In this document: positions 11,576 to 23,133 of the stretch, in pieces
How positions within the stretch are numbered: position 1 is the stretch's first letter
How the letters are laid out: every line of letters starts with the position of its first letter
Assembly (NCBI GenBank): GCA_963682175.1
Contig: OY821775.1
Location: 14,728,501 to 14,792,500 of the forward strand
Length of the DNA: 64,000 bases
Source: Triglochin maritima
Lineage: Eukaryota > Streptophyta > Magnoliopsida > Alismatales > Juncaginaceae
Direction: 5' to 3'
Made by a program: the position numbers and the translations under genes
The notes under the pieces: model-generated
Seen by the model: the letters and a program-made list of their open reading frames with translations, nothing else
What the model was told of the DNA's origin: nothing
The model's database searches: none

Positions 11576-12599
11576 CAAACCCGACCCCTCATACCCAACT
11601 CCCTCCAATCCATATTCTACCTTTTGTAAACCTTCTCTCTGACCCCTCCTCCACGTCCTCCTCGCCTTTTCACACTCTCGTCGTTCTCCCTCGCCCTTCC
11701 CCCTTTCATTCCTTCTCCATTCCCCCTGTCGTTCGCCTGCGACACTCCGTTCATTCTCCAGTCCACCCCACGTCTAACCCCCTCCTCCACGTCCTCCTCG
11801 CCTTCTTCCCACTCTGGTCCCTTCTATTCTCCACCAAAACTCCCTTGCCGTTCCTCACGACTGTTCGTCGCCTCGTAGTTCCTCGCCAGTCTCGCTTCGC
11901 TGGTCCACGCCTCACTTTTAATTTTTTTAATGTAGTATTAAGGCATATGTGATGGATTAAGGTGTGTTGATATGTGATATATGTTGAATGTATTATTAAG
12001 GGATATGTGATGGATTAGGAGATAAATGATAAGTTTATGGATAGATGATGGGATAGCTAAATGATAATACCGTTGTAGTGGAGGTAGGATTGACATGGTG
12101 ACTTGTACGTCGGGGTGGACTCAGGTGTGGGCATGCGTAGGCAAGGCAAGTGCTCATGCCATAAAATTGATATTGATGCAGGATATTAAGTAAAATCAAT
12201 GTGTGCCCACATTGTCAACCAAACATAGTGTGACTTGTAAGTGTGTGATCAACTCACATATTGAGTATAGTGGTAACAACTTATAAACCTCATCAAACCA
12301 TTAGTGATTTCCGACGTGGGATTATCCTGGAGTGTGTTATACAAAGTCAAAAACTACACACTACATTTACATTACATATTTACATATTATCTCCTTAAGT
12401 TTTATACAAAAATTCAATTTTCCCCCCAAAATCCACCTCCACCCAAAATCCCTAAAGTCCACCTCCGGCATTCACCACTGACGATCTCCTTGATCTAGCG
12501 GTCGGCGACGCATCGCTCCAGTGCCTCCACCCCTTCACCACCGCGCTTCTTCACCTCCACGCGGCCACGCGCACGCCTCTACCAGCCCCAGTCCAGCCA
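11576..12599. other. Pyrimidine-rich and AT-rich spacer
   Basis: 11580-11910 is strongly C/T-rich. The block CCTCCTCCACGTCCTCCTCG occurs near 11645 and again near 11779. 11936-12020 holds two copies of a short repeat containing GATATGTGATGGATTA or a close form. 12420-12600 is again C-rich. No credible gene is seen. Confidence 0.4.
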
Positions 12600-13011
12600 C
12601 TAATCCGAATTATTGCTGTTGTTGAGTCGAATTCTAGGCTAAGTTCTTGGCTGCATTTTGGAGTTATCTTGGTTGAATTTTGGAGTTGAAATCCTGCAGT
12701 TTGGTTATTAACTTTGATCCGATTTACTTCTGAATTTTGGGCTGCAATTTACTGAATTTTTTAACATTTTCTTGGCTACATTTTGCTGCGATTTCTTGGT
12801 GAAGTTGTGCTCGAACCCTGGCAGCATTCTGAGCATACTTGGCTGCATTTGGCATTTAATTTTGGCTTCATCTTGGTTGCATTTTTGCTGCAATTTGAAA
12901 TCAAATCTTTGCTGAAACTACTCGGTATTTTGCTGCATCCTGTGCTACTTTTGGACTGAATTTGATCGTCACATTTGAGCCGAATTTGTGTTGAATCTTT
13001 GGCTGAGTTCT
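12600..13011. repeat. Irregular GCTGAATTTT/TGGCTGCATTTT repeat tract, left part
   Basis: The tract consists of loosely repeated TTTGGCTGCATTTTG and GCTGAATTTTG words. It continues at 21071-21310 on the far side of the Tekay element, which therefore inserted into it. It has no coding potential. The hAT transposase remnant starts directly after the right part. Confidence 0.55.
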
Positions 13012-13718
13012 TGTAACGTCCTCAAACACAGTGGAAAATTTCAATTTTAAAACATACAATCAACGAGGACATTACGAAAGAAATACACACACTGGTGCAC
13101 CAACATATAATATATATATGTGAACGAGTTTACAAAAGAATGTGATTACATCAAAAGATCATATACATAAAATATACACAAGTAATCACAACCACCTCAA
13201 AAGATAGGGAAGCAGGATCAGGTCTCGAGCGCTCCCTCCGCCAACGCCACCCACCTAACGTCGCTCCCGGCCTGAAAGCAGACAATGAATGCCTGAGTTT
13301 CCAGGAGGAAACCCAGTATGCCAAACCCTAACACATATATGGACAGAATGAAATGTGCAAAGAAACGTAAAACACCACAACAGAAACACCCGCTAAGTTC
13401 CCGGGACCTCTCTCCCGGCCATAGCCCAACAACACGGGTCTCAAGGGTCCTCTCACCCTAACCCACCAACACACGTGCACACAAGGCACCGCCGGTCCAA
13501 AACACGGCCAAACAACCCCCTCATTGCCTCAGTGTTACCGGAGCCACGGTTTTGCATCATTCGCCGGAGCCACGGCCACAACCCACAATCCACCTCTACG
13601 TGTCACCACTAATCGCTATAGGGCCGGAATGTCTGTGTCGTCGCCCCAAAAGGGCCGGTGACCCGTTGCCTTCTAGCCAATCAATAGCAACACACACACA
13701 CACAAAAACAGTGCAAAA

Positions 13719-14362
13719 CGGTCGAACGAAAACTGGCTTCCGGTCGACCGATCCTCACCCAGAGAACTGGCCCAACCGAAAAACCCGCCAAACGGTCGAC
13801 CGACAAAGGGGTCCCGGTCGACCGAAAAGCACCAGTAGAAATCCATTTTCGCAAACAACAGTAAAACGGTCGAACAACCAAACCCTATCGGTCGACCGAA
13901 AACCTCCAGTAGAAAACTTCCAACAAAACACAATTACACGGTCGAACCACACATACAAGCGGTCGACCGAAAACCACCAATGACAAACCTTCGACCAAAC
14001 CATACACACGGTCGACCGAAACCTCACTTCGGGTCGACCGGACATTAAGTTAACTTAAACGTCGGTCGAACGAGTCAAACAGGCGGTCGACCGTTTAGAT
14101 GGTCAACACCCCAACCGACCTACAACAGTACTTTCGGTCGACCGGCAAAGGGGTCCCGTTCGACCGAAAATATCCAGGACGTTTTCTCTCGCGAAAATTG
14201 CACAACCGGTCGACCGCCCAAAAGGGCATCGTTCGACCGGTGCGAGGGATTCTGCCCCAAAAACACTATAACCGGTCGACCGAACCAAAACACCGGTCGA
14301 CCGTTTATAGTTCAGAAACGGTTGTGCAGGTCCGACGAGCCCGAAACGGCCTACCGTCGACC
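13719..14362. repeat. Helically phased CGGTCGACCG dyad array
   Basis: Starts of CGGTCGACCG or one- to two-base variants lie at 13719/13741, 13793/13815, 13867/13889, 13939/13960, 14010/14031, 14063/14084, 14135/14157, 14207/14230 and 14273/14294, with a last one near 14354. Spacing within pairs is 21-23 bp. Most pairs start 71-74 bp after the previous one. Sequence between motifs is much less conserved, apart from an AAAAC..CCAG stretch after many second motifs. The first member of a pair is often the weaker GGTCGAAC form. Confidence 0.9.
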
Positions 14363-14654
14363 GCTCCCACTCCCACACTAACAATAGGTGAGCTTGAAAG
14401 CAAGTTTGACATACCTTAAGGCTTGAAGAAGCCTTTGAAGAAACAACGGTGAGCTCCTCCACGAAAAGGCTCTAACTCCGACGAACCTCCGATCAACTCA
14501 ACTCGGCAGCAACCCGAGCTCCTTCGGCGACTCCAACTCCACGCATGACGCCGGCTCTTCCACTGTCGAGAGAGAGACGAGTTTAGAGGGAGAGAGAGTG
14601 GATGAGAGAGAGGAGGTCGTGAGAAAAGAGAGAGAGAGAGAGAGTAAAACCAAC

Positions 14655-14663
14655 CTTTATATA
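14655..14663 (-). promoter_or_regulatory. TATA box, Tekay copy 1 left LTR
   Basis: TATATAAAG on the minus strand, about 100 bp inside the LTR start. The identical box in the other LTR is at 20966-20974. Confidence 0.6.
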
Positions 14664-14759
14664 CAAATCTCCCACTCGATCTAAGCCGTCCATCTCAAAC
14701 CATCACTAATCCTCCCCTAAACACAATTAAGAACAATAAGCAAGGGTTAGGATCTAACA

Positions 14760-14772
14760 ATCCACCCTCCTT
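14760..14772 (-). other. Polypurine tract, Tekay copy 1
   Basis: The minus strand reads AAGGAGGGTGGAT immediately before the 3' LTR start TGTTAG. The second Tekay element has the related AAGTTGGGTGGAT at the same place (40481-40493). Confidence 0.75.
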
Positions 14773-14793
14773 AAAAGAATTTCGCCCACGAAA

Positions 14794-17700
14794 TTAAATC
14801 CAGTGCTTACCAAACAGCTCCGGACACGACTTCCGAACTTCCTCCTCAACCCCCCAAGTAGCTTCTCGCTCAGAGTGATGCTGCCACCTGACCTTAACCA
14901 TAGGAATCGTCCTCCTCCTGAGCTGGTGATCCATCCGATCCACAATCTCCACCGGTCTCTCCTCAAGAGACAAATCTTGCTGGATCTCTGGAACCTCAAT
15001 CTGAATCACATGAGAAGGATCCGACACGTACTTCCTCAGCATCGAAACGTGGAAGACGTTATGAAGACCAGAAAACTGTGGCGGCAACGCAATCCGGTAG
15101 GCGACCTCTCCAACTCGGTCCAAAATCTCGAACGGCCCAATGTACCTCGGACTGAGCTTCCCCTTCTTCCCAAATCTCATCACCCCACGCGACGGTGAGA
15201 TCTTCAGAAAGACATGATCGCCGACCTCAAAAATCAATACTCGCCTACGCCGATCCGCGTAGCTCTTCTGCCTGCTCTGAGCTGTCGCCAGTCGCTGCCT
15301 GATCACATCCACCTTCTCAGCATACATCTGTATAATCTCAGGCCCGACTAACTGTCTCTCGCCTACCTCACTCCAGCACACCGGTGATCTGCAAGGTCTC
15401 CCGTACAAAGCCTCGTACGGCGCCATCCCAATACTCGCATGGTAGCTGTTGTTGTAGGCGAACTCGATCAACGGCAAGTGTTCATCCCAGTGCCCTGCCC
15501 AATCCAGAGTGCACACTCTCAGCATGTCCTCTAACGTCTGAATGGTCCTCTCTGACTGACCGTCTGTCTGCGGATGGAATGCTGTACTGAACTTCAGACG
15601 AGTCCCCAGAGCCTGCTGCAAACTACCCCAAAATCTGGAGGTAAACCTTGGATCTCGATCAGAGATAATACTCACTGGCACCCCATGCAGTCTGATGATC
15701 TCCTCGATATACAATCTCGCAAGACTCTCCAAAGGTAGAGTAGTCCGGATGGCCAGGAAATGTGCCGATTTGGTCAGTCGATCGACTATAACCCAAATCG
15801 CGTCATGTGAGCTCCTCGTCTTCGGCAACCCGGTGACGAAATTCATCGTCACGTGCTCCCACTTCCACTCAGGTAGCTCTATTCTCTGCATCGGCCCCGC
15901 TGGTCTCTGGTGCTCGATCTTCACCTGCTGGCAAACCAAACACCTAGCCACAAAATCGGCCACATCCCGCTTCATCCCTCGCCACCAGAAGTTCCGCTGC
16001 AGATCCTTATACATCTTCGTACTCCCCGGGTGAATGGAATATCTGGCTCGGTGTGCCTCCTCCATGATGTCATCTCTCAACGCATCGACCTTCGGCACCC
16101 ATATCCGACTCCTGAACCTCAGACCTCCATCCACTCCCACAGTGAAGTCCGACCATCTCTGGCAGCTGACTGTAGCAGACTAGTCAAATCCTCATCCCTG
16201 TGCTGAGACTGGACAACTCGACTGACAGTCTGCGGCTCCACTCGAAGACCTGCAATTACTGCTCCCCCCGAGCTCTCGGTGAACGGCATCCACTCTGACA
16301 ATGTCTCGAGTAGCCTCCACTCCTGAATACACAAACTCGCAGCTGACACCTCCACCTTCCTGCTCAGCGCGTCTGCAACTGAATTCGCCTTCCCCGGATG
16401 ATAGGAGATGGTGAAATCAAAATCCTCATATTCAGCTCCTTCTGTGAAAACAGGTACTTCAGACTCTGATGATCCGTGAAGACTTCAAACCGCTCACCAT
16501 ACAAATAGTGACGCCAAATCTTTAGAGCATGGACCACAGCTGCTAACTCTAGATCGTGAGTGGGGTAATTCTTCTCGTGCACCTTCAGCTGCCTCGAAGC
16601 ATACGCCACCACCTGCCCATGCTGCATCAGTACACAGCCCAAACCAACACCCGAGGCGTCGCTGTAAATCACATAACCTCCGCTACCGCTGGGAAGAGTC
16701 AGAACTGGAGCAGTCGTCAACCGACTCTTCAGTTCCTGAAAACTGTCCTCGCAATTCTGGGACCAAACAAACTTCACTCCTTTCTTCGTCAGCGCTGTCA
16801 GTGGTGAAGAAAGTCTCTAGAAGTCTTTGATGAACCGACGGTAATAACCCGCCAATCCAACAAAACTCCTAATCTCAGTCACACTCGTCGGGGCTCTCCA
16901 CTGCGTCACTGCCTCGACCTTCGCTGAATCCACTGATATCCCAGCTCCTGACACGATATGCCCCAAAAATGCTACACTGTGAAGCCAGAACTCGCACTTC
17001 GAAAACTTGGCATACAACTGCTGATCTCTCAGAATGCCAAGTACAATCCTCAGATGCTCCCGGTGCTGATCCATATCTGGTGAATAGACTAAAATATCGT
17101 CCACGAAGACAATCACGAAACGATCGAGATACTGACTGAAAGTCCTATTCATCAGATCCATAAAAGCTGCAGGCGCGTTCGTCAACCCGAACGGCATCAC
17201 CAGAAACTCAAAGTGCCCGTACCTCGTCCGAAAAGCTGTCTTCTGAACATCTGCCTCTCTGATCCTCAACTGATGGTACCCGGATCGCAGATCAATCTTC
17301 GAGAACACCTTCGCTGACTGCAACTGGTCAAACAGGTCCTCGATCCTGGGTAAAGGATATTGATTCCTCACAGTAACCTTATTAAGCATCCGGTAATCTA
17401 TGCACATCCGCAACGAGCCGCCTTCTTCTTCACAAATAAAATCGGTGCACCCCACGGTGAGACACTGGGTCGGATAAACCCAGTATCCATCAGATCCTGC
17501 AACTGCTTCTTCAGCTCTGCCAACTCTGCAGGTGCCATCCTGTACGGAGCCTTCGACTGCGGTGTAGCCCCAGCTACCAAATTAATGCCGAACTCTATCT
17601 CTCTGTGAGGTGGTAGACCGGAGACATCATCAGCAAACACCTCGGGAAAATCCTGAACAATCTCGATGTCCTCCAGCCTCCTCAACTCTGGGTCTGGAAC

Positions 17701-19211
17701 TATCAAGGTGGCCACAAAAGCCCTGCAACCCTGCTGAATCAACTTCCGAGCTCTAACCGAAGAAACGATCAACTGACTCCCGCGGTCCTTCAATCCTCTG
17801 ATCAGAAGATCAGGCAAACCTCGCCTCGGAATCAAGATCTTCTTATCACGGCACAAGACTCGAACGTCATAATGGGACAACCAATCCATCCCGAGTATAA
17901 CATCGAAGTCCACCATCGGTAGCAAGACCAGGTCAGCCGGAAATTCCTGCTCTCCTGAAGCAATCGTGGCGCCGGAGAGAAATCTCCCCACAGTGCCCAC
18001 CAAACCCAGGGGTGTGCTGACTTCCAAAGTGGCAGTCAACATCGCAGGGGTACGGCCCAACACGCTCGCAAACTGCTCAGAGATAAACGAGTGTGTGGCC
18101 CCAGAGTCGAACAACACCCTAGCTACCAAATCTGCAACAAGTAGCGTACCTTCTACCACCGTGCTCGCATCTCTAGCCTCCTCCGCCTGGATAGTGAAAA
18201 CGCGACCTGCTCTCTTCCCCTGCTGGGGTGGTGCTGCAGAATGACTCGGACCAGCTCCACCAGCTGTGGATGATCCCGGCCGAACAATAGGCCCACCCGG
18301 CCTACTCGGGCAAGAACGAATAAAGTAACCCAGCTGGCCACAACCATGACACGCGCCAGAACGGGGTCCGCAACCGCGTCCCGGATGAACTCCACCACAC
18401 TGCCTGCACTGCCCAGCCTGCGGTGGTCCACCTCCGTCAATTCGAGGCCTCTTGCCCGGATTCCCTGACAACTGACTCCCCGGACGCACTCCGGTCTTCA
18501 CCTGCGACCTCCTAACCTCCTCAATATCCTGGCTATCCTGATCCATGATGGTCGCGAACTTCACAGCGTCTGCTAACGTCTGTGGCATGCTCGTGGTAAC
18601 ACGGGCCCTGAACTGCGGCCTCAGACCGCGCACAAACCTCCGAGCCCTCTGCTCCTGCGTCACATAAATCTCTGGACAGTATCGCTCCAAAGCGTGAAAT
18701 TTGCTGATGTAGGCAGCCAGAGTCATGTCCCTCTGCTCTAAAGCCAGGAACTCCTCTCTCTTCCTGTCGCGGGCGTGCTGCGGAAAGTACTGCTGGTTGA
18801 ACTCCACCAGGAACTCCTCCCAGCTCAACTCCTCACTGTCCTCGAACACCACAGCAGAAGTGGATCTCCACCAGTTGGCTGCGCCGCCGTCCAACACATA
18901 GGTGGCCAGATCCACCTTCCTCTCAGGAGGACACCCAATCGCCCGAAATATCTTCTGGATCTTAAAGACCCAGTCCTCTGCTGCCTCAGGGTCGCCGCTA
19001 CCATCGAAGGATGGGGATGCTGACGCATAAACAGATCCAACATAGCGCCCGCTCCTCCCTGCTCAGCCTGGGCGGATTGGCGCTCAAGAATCTCACCCAA
19101 TCTACCCAACGTGCCCTGGAGCGTCCTCAGCTCCTCACCTCTACTCCCCTCACCCACCTCATCACTGGTGCTACGGTCTCGGGGAGAAGGTCTCACACGC
19201 CTCGGAGCCAT
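14794..19211 (-). pseudogene. Gag-Pol polyprotein, Tekay copy 1, disrupted
   Basis: Read from 19211 down to 14794 on the minus strand. The start MAPRRVRPSPRDR matches that of the intact copy. A one-base loss near 19020 shifts the frame within QHPPSFDG. The next frame (to 17398) holds the gag core, the zinc knuckle CHGCGQLGYFIRSC and the protease motif [13 protein letters not shown] one-base loss near 17425 shifts into the reverse transcriptase frame (FVDDILVYS). An in-frame TAG follows at 16817-16819, then RNase H ([11 protein letters not shown]). About 30 bases are missing near 16420, and a further frameshift lies near 16140. The integrase and C-terminal part (14794-16140) is open, with SDRDPRF and TDGQSERT. 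It is not functional as a polyprotein. Confidence 0.92.
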
Positions 19212-19307
19212 CTACATAGGAGACACAAAACATGAATGAGGACAATGCATGCATGATTGACACAACTCTAAGGGTGGTTCCATTGGACGAAGACACTAAA
19301 ACTGACC

Positions 19308-19319
19308 GCTCTGATACCA
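19308..19319 (-). other. Primer-binding site (initiator tRNA-Met type)
   Basis: The minus strand reads TGGTATCAGAGC three bases after the 5' LTR end. This is the standard plant site complementary to the 3' end of initiator tRNA-Met. Confidence 0.9.
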
Positions 19320-19322
19320 AGT

Positions 19323-21070
19323 TGTAACGTCCTCAAACACAGCGGAAAATTTCAATTTTAAAACATACAATCAACGAGGACATTACGAAAGAAATACGCA
19401 CACTGGTGCACCAACATATAATATATATATGTGAACGAGTTTACAAAAGAATGTGATTACATCAAAAGATCATATACATAAATTATACACAAGTAATCAC
19501 AACCACCTCAAAAGATAGGGAAGCAGTATCAGGTCTCGAGCGCTCCCTCCGCCGACGCCACCCACCTAACGTCGCTCCCGACCTGAAAGCAGACAATGAA
19601 TGCCTAAGTTTCCAGGAGGAAACCCAGTATGCCAAACCCTAACACATATATGGACAGAATGAAATGTGCAAAGAAACGTAAAACACCACAACAGAAACAC
19701 CCGCTAAGTTCCCGGGACCTCTCTCCCGGCCATATCCCAACAACACGGGTCTCAAGGGTCCTGTCACCCCAACCCACCAACACACGTGCACACAAGGCAC
19801 CGCCGGTCCAAAACACGGTCAAACAACCCCCTCATTGCCTCAGTGTTACCGGAGCCACGGTTTTGCATCATTCGCCGGAGCCACGGCCACAACCCACAAT
19901 CCACCTCCACGTGTCACCACTAATCGCTATAGGGCCGGAATGTCTGTGTCGTCGCCCCAAAAGGGTCGGAGACCCGTTGCCTTCTAGCCAATCAATAGCA
20001 ACACACACACACACAAAAACAGTCCAAAACGGTCGAACGAAAACTAGCTTCCGGTCGACCGATCCTCACCTAGAGAACTGGCCCAACCGAAAAACCCGCC
20101 AAACGGTCGACCGACAAAGGGGTCCCGGTCGACCGAAAAGCACCAGTAGAAATCCATTTTCGCAAACAACAGTAAAACGGTCGAACAACCAAACCCTATC
20201 AGTCGACCGAAAACCTCCAGTAGAAAACTTCCAACAAAACACAATTACACGGTCGATCCACACATACAAGCGGTCGACCGAAAACCACCAATGACAAACC
20301 TTCGACCAAACCATACACACGGTCGACCGGAACCTCACTTCGGGTCGACCGGACATTAAGTTAACTTAAACGTCGGTCGAACGAGTCAAACAGGCGGTCG
20401 ACCGTTTAGATGGTCAACGCCCCAACCGACCTACAACAGTACTTTCGGTCGACCGGCAAAGGGGTCCCGTTCGACCGAAAATACCCAGGACGTTTTCTCT
20501 CGCAAAAATTGCACAACCGGTCGACCGCCCAAAAGGGCATCGTTCGACCGGTGCGAGGGATTCTGCCCCTAAAACACTATAACCGGTCGACCGAACCAAA
20601 ACACTGGTCGACCGTTTATAGTTCAGAAACGGTTGTGCAGGTCCGACGAGCCCGAAACGGCCTACCGTCGACCGCTCCCACTCCCACACTAACAATAGGT
20701 GAGCTTGAAAGCAAGTTTGACATACCTTAAGGCTTGAAGAAGCCTTTGAAGAAACAACGGCGAGCTCCTCCACGAAAAGGCTCTAACTCCGACGAACCTC
20801 CGATCAACTCAAATCGGCAGCAACCCGAGCTCCTTCGGCGACTCCAACTCCACGTATGACGCCGGCTCTTCCACTGTCGAGAGAGAGACGAGTTTAGAGG
20901 GAGAGAGAGTGGATGAGAGAGAGGAGGTCGTGAGAAAAGAGAGAGAGAGAGAGAGTAAAACCAACCTTTATATACAAATCTCCCACTCGATCTAAGCCGT
21001 CCATCTCAAACCATCACTAATCCTCCCCTAAACACAATTAAGAACAGTAAGCAAGGGTTAGGATCTAACA
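19323..21070 (-). repeat. 5' LTR of Tekay copy 1
   Basis: 1748 bp, from TGTTAGATCC (21070) to GGACGTTACA (19323) on the minus strand. It has the same palindrome array as its partner (about 20030-20673) and the TATA box at 20966-20974. Confidence 0.92.
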
Positions 21071-21320
21071 GTTCTAATCTGAGTTGTGCAATAATCTGAT
21101 TTTTTAAATTGGTCTGAATTGGGACAGAGATTGACTGAATTTTGTGCTGCAATTGGTGCTGAATTTGGCTGAATTTTGTGCTGAATTTTGTGCTGCAACT
21201 AAGCTAAACTTCGTGCTACATTCTGAGCTGATTTCACATTATTTTTTTGCTGACCTGAAGACTATATAGTGCTTAAACTTGCGCTACATTTGAGCTGAAT
21301 CTCAGTTTGACTATACATTA
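21071..21320. repeat. Irregular GCTGAATTTT repeat tract, right part
   Basis: Continuation of the tract at 12600-13011 after the Tekay element, with repeated GCTGAATTTTGTGCTGCAA-like words up to the hAT remnant. Confidence 0.5.
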
Positions 21321-21326
21321 CTTCAA

Positions 21327-21734
21327 ATGACCAAATTTTATCTCAAAGAATTTTCTGATTTTAATCTCATTGTCCTTGAGAGTCAATTGGAGACGTATGT
21401 TCGTGATGTCAGATCCAATCTAGAATTTGAGGATTTGAAAAGTTTAACAGAATTCGTAGAGAATATTGTTTAAAAGAAGAAAAATCTAACTTTTCCATTA
21501 GTTTTCTTGTGGATTACATTGGCATTAGTCATGTCAATTGCAACTACAACAGTTGAGAGAGTGTTTTCAGCCATGAATGTCGTGAAAAATAGATAGCGGA
21601 ACCGGTTGGGAGACGAATGGGTCGATGATGCTCTCGTTACGTACATCGAACATGATACGATTAGTGATGAAGTTATAATGAAAATTGTTCAAAGCATGAA
21701 ATCTCGTAAGATTGTCTTTAACAAATATGTTTGA
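21327..21734 (+). pseudogene. hAT transposase C-terminal remnant
   Basis: A single frame from ATG 21327 to TGA 21734, with in-frame stops TAA at 21471-21473 and TAG at 21594-21596. The central part reads LALVMSIATTTVERVFSAM. It continues through NVVKN, a stop, then RNRLGDEWVDDALVTYIE. This is the hAT dimerisation region (the conserved T-ERVFSAM and NRLGDEWLDD-type blocks). The upstream two thirds of a transposase are absent or lost in the repeat tract at 12600-13011. It is a dead fragment. Confidence 0.8.
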
Positions 21735-22270
21735 AGTTAATATAATTTGTTTTAATTATTATATTATTTTTGGGTCGACAAATTTGAAAAATGTACTCAT
21801 TCCTCAATATCGTCTTGGGTCCACTCCTGCTTGTACTTATAACATTGCAATAATTCGGCACGGAGAGTTCTTAAATAACATAAATCATATCGAACTCTTC
21901 TCCTATTTAAACTCAAGGGGACCATTTCAAAACCAAAATGCTAAATCCAAACTTTAGCACCGCCAAGTTCAAACCGAAAACCTGAACAGTAATGAGTATG
22001 TGGTTCATATTTCCTACCGAAATATCACGCACCTTTTGAATTAAGTACAAGGATTCAATGGTTATAATTATTCGGGATGGTGCCACTGCCATATATAGAT
22101 GGCAACAGAAACAAGAATAGTAAATAGCAAGGGAGAATAGTAGAGTGGAATAGAGTGGTCACGCACACTTGTTGGCATTTGGCAAACGCATCAACCACCC
22201 GTCACCCTCCAATCACGGAGCGATTCACGCGGGGACACAGCAATTTTTCGCATCATTACATGACAATGGA
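21735..22270. other. No recognised feature
   Basis: AT-rich sequence between the hAT remnant and the duplicated flank of the copia element. No domain or repeat was recognised. Confidence 0.4.
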
Positions 22271-22462
22271 TAAATGATGCCAAAGTTCTCATGCATGCGG
22301 TGGGAAGACTTGACATAATGACATGTAATATTGTAACATATACAGTTCCTTTGATGCAGTGGTAGTTTCAAATTATGTTTGGTTTGTTCTATTTATATTA
22401 TTCTTTTTCCATTCATCAATCTTGTATAAGAATAACTACTTGTTAGAGAGTTAACCGAATAT
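22271..22462. repeat. Left copy of 190-192 bp flanking duplication
   Basis: Runs from TAAATGATGCCAAAG to AACCGAATAT, ending flush against the left LTR (22463). The same sequence at 26389-26578 starts flush after the right LTR. The copies differ by three substitutions and a 2-bp indel (TGTATAAG versus TGTAAG). The last three bases (TAT) are also shared with the sequence before the right LTR, so the border is uncertain by 3 bp. Confidence 0.9.
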
Positions 22463-22736
22463 TGAGAATTGAACTTAATCCTAGGTGACGACTTAACCCT
22501 ATGTGGCGTCCTAGTCACCCGCCACATCATCATTGCTTGATGACTCATCAAAGGGGTGAAGAGTCAACACATGAGAAGACAAAAGGTTGAGGGGGTGGAA
22601 GAGACAAGAGTCTTTTCATTTTTTGTGTAATTTTCGTCCTAATTATGTATGCAATTTAAGTAGAGGATGTAATGATCTTGAATGATCATGTTTATGTAGT
22701 TTTTATATTTAGAAGTTGTAGGGTCATGTAAGTGCC

Positions 22737-22745
22737 TATATAAAG
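22737..22745 (+). promoter_or_regulatory. TATA box, copia 5' LTR
   Basis: TATATAAAG in the context GTGCCTATATAAAGCAC, identical in the right LTR at 25983-25991. Confidence 0.7.
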
Positions 22746-22993
22746 CACTAGAATTCACTATTTGTAATAGAACAACAATATATATCAAGCATTAGAAGTT
22801 GAGCCACGAAATTGTGTGAGAAAAGAGTGAGTATGTGAGTAGAAAAAAGAAGAAGAGTGTGCATTACAAAATCGTTTTTTTGCTTTGTGAGTGTCAAGGA
22901 GAGAGCCACCTTCTTTCCTTCGTGCCCCCCAGTAGAATAGATCAAGAATGTATCTAGTGGTGTCAAAAGAAGGCAAAAGGAATGGTGATCAGA

Positions 22994-23067
22994 GCGGTCT
23001 AAGGCAGCGCACGAGGTGCGCCTTTTAGACCGCCAATCGGCTGTTGGGGACCGCCAATCAGAGGTCC
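22994..23067 (+). repeat. Hairpin and paired palindromes in LTR leader
   Basis: GCGGTCTAA (22994-23002) pairs with TTAGACCGC (23025-23033). Inside, GCGCAC (23008-23013) pairs with GTGCGC around a GAG loop, giving a two-stem hairpin. GACCGCCAAT occurs at 23028 and again at 23049 (21 bp apart), the second followed by CAGAGGTCC. The right LTR keeps the hairpin at 26240-26279, and there the second palindrome reads GACCGCCAATCAGCGGTC. Confidence 0.75.
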
Positions 23068-23133
23068 ATGTAGCCCAGGAGACGGGCATTCCCCTGTGGT
23101 GGGTTGATCAGTAGCTCCCCGTCCTCCAACATC

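Larger units (their letters stand above)
13012..14759 (-). repeat. 3' LTR of Tekay copy 1
   Basis: On the minus strand it runs from TGTTAGATCC (14759) to GGACGTTACA (13012). The minus-strand TATA box TATATAAAG is at 14655-14663. Downstream of it, in the probable transcribed leader, is the palindrome array 13719-14362. It is 1748 bp, the same length as its partner. Confidence 0.92.
13012..21070 (-). mobile_element. Full-length Ty3/gypsy element, Tekay/Del type (copy 1), TSD GTTCT
   Basis: Two 1748-bp LTRs (13012-14759 and 19323-21070) surround a minus-strand gag-pol region. A perfect 5-bp duplication GTTCT lies at 13007-13011 and 21071-21075. Comparing the LTRs by eye gives about 29 substitutions and no length change (roughly 1.7%), so the insertion is fairly recent. 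The primer-binding site is at 19308-19319 and the polypurine tract at 14760-14772. Gag-Pol resembles the intact copy at 36042-40451 but has frameshifts, a stop and a small deletion, so this copy is not autonomous. Integrase followed by a degenerate chromodomain-like C-terminus places it with Tekay/Del chromoviruses. Confidence 0.93.
22463..23131 (+). repeat. 5' LTR of RT-less copia element
   Basis: Runs from TGAGAATTGAAC to CCTCCAACA. It contains a TATA box (22737-22745), a long hairpin (22994-23033) and a pair of GACCGCCAAT-type half-palindromes 21 bp apart (23028 and 23049). Confidence 0.9.

Noticed and set aside
13719..14362. CRISPR-like array
   Set aside because: Regular short palindromes with spacers resemble one superficially, but spacing alternates 22/52 bp, the repeats are only 10 bp and degenerate, and the context is plant LTRs.
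19629..20294. Open frames of 221 aa and 143 aa (13552-13983) in the Tekay copy 1 LTRs, rich in RSTDR and STGRP-like words
   Set aside because: They arise because the repeated motif GGTCGACCG keeps several frames open. They lie within LTRs, lack a domain and occur on both strands.
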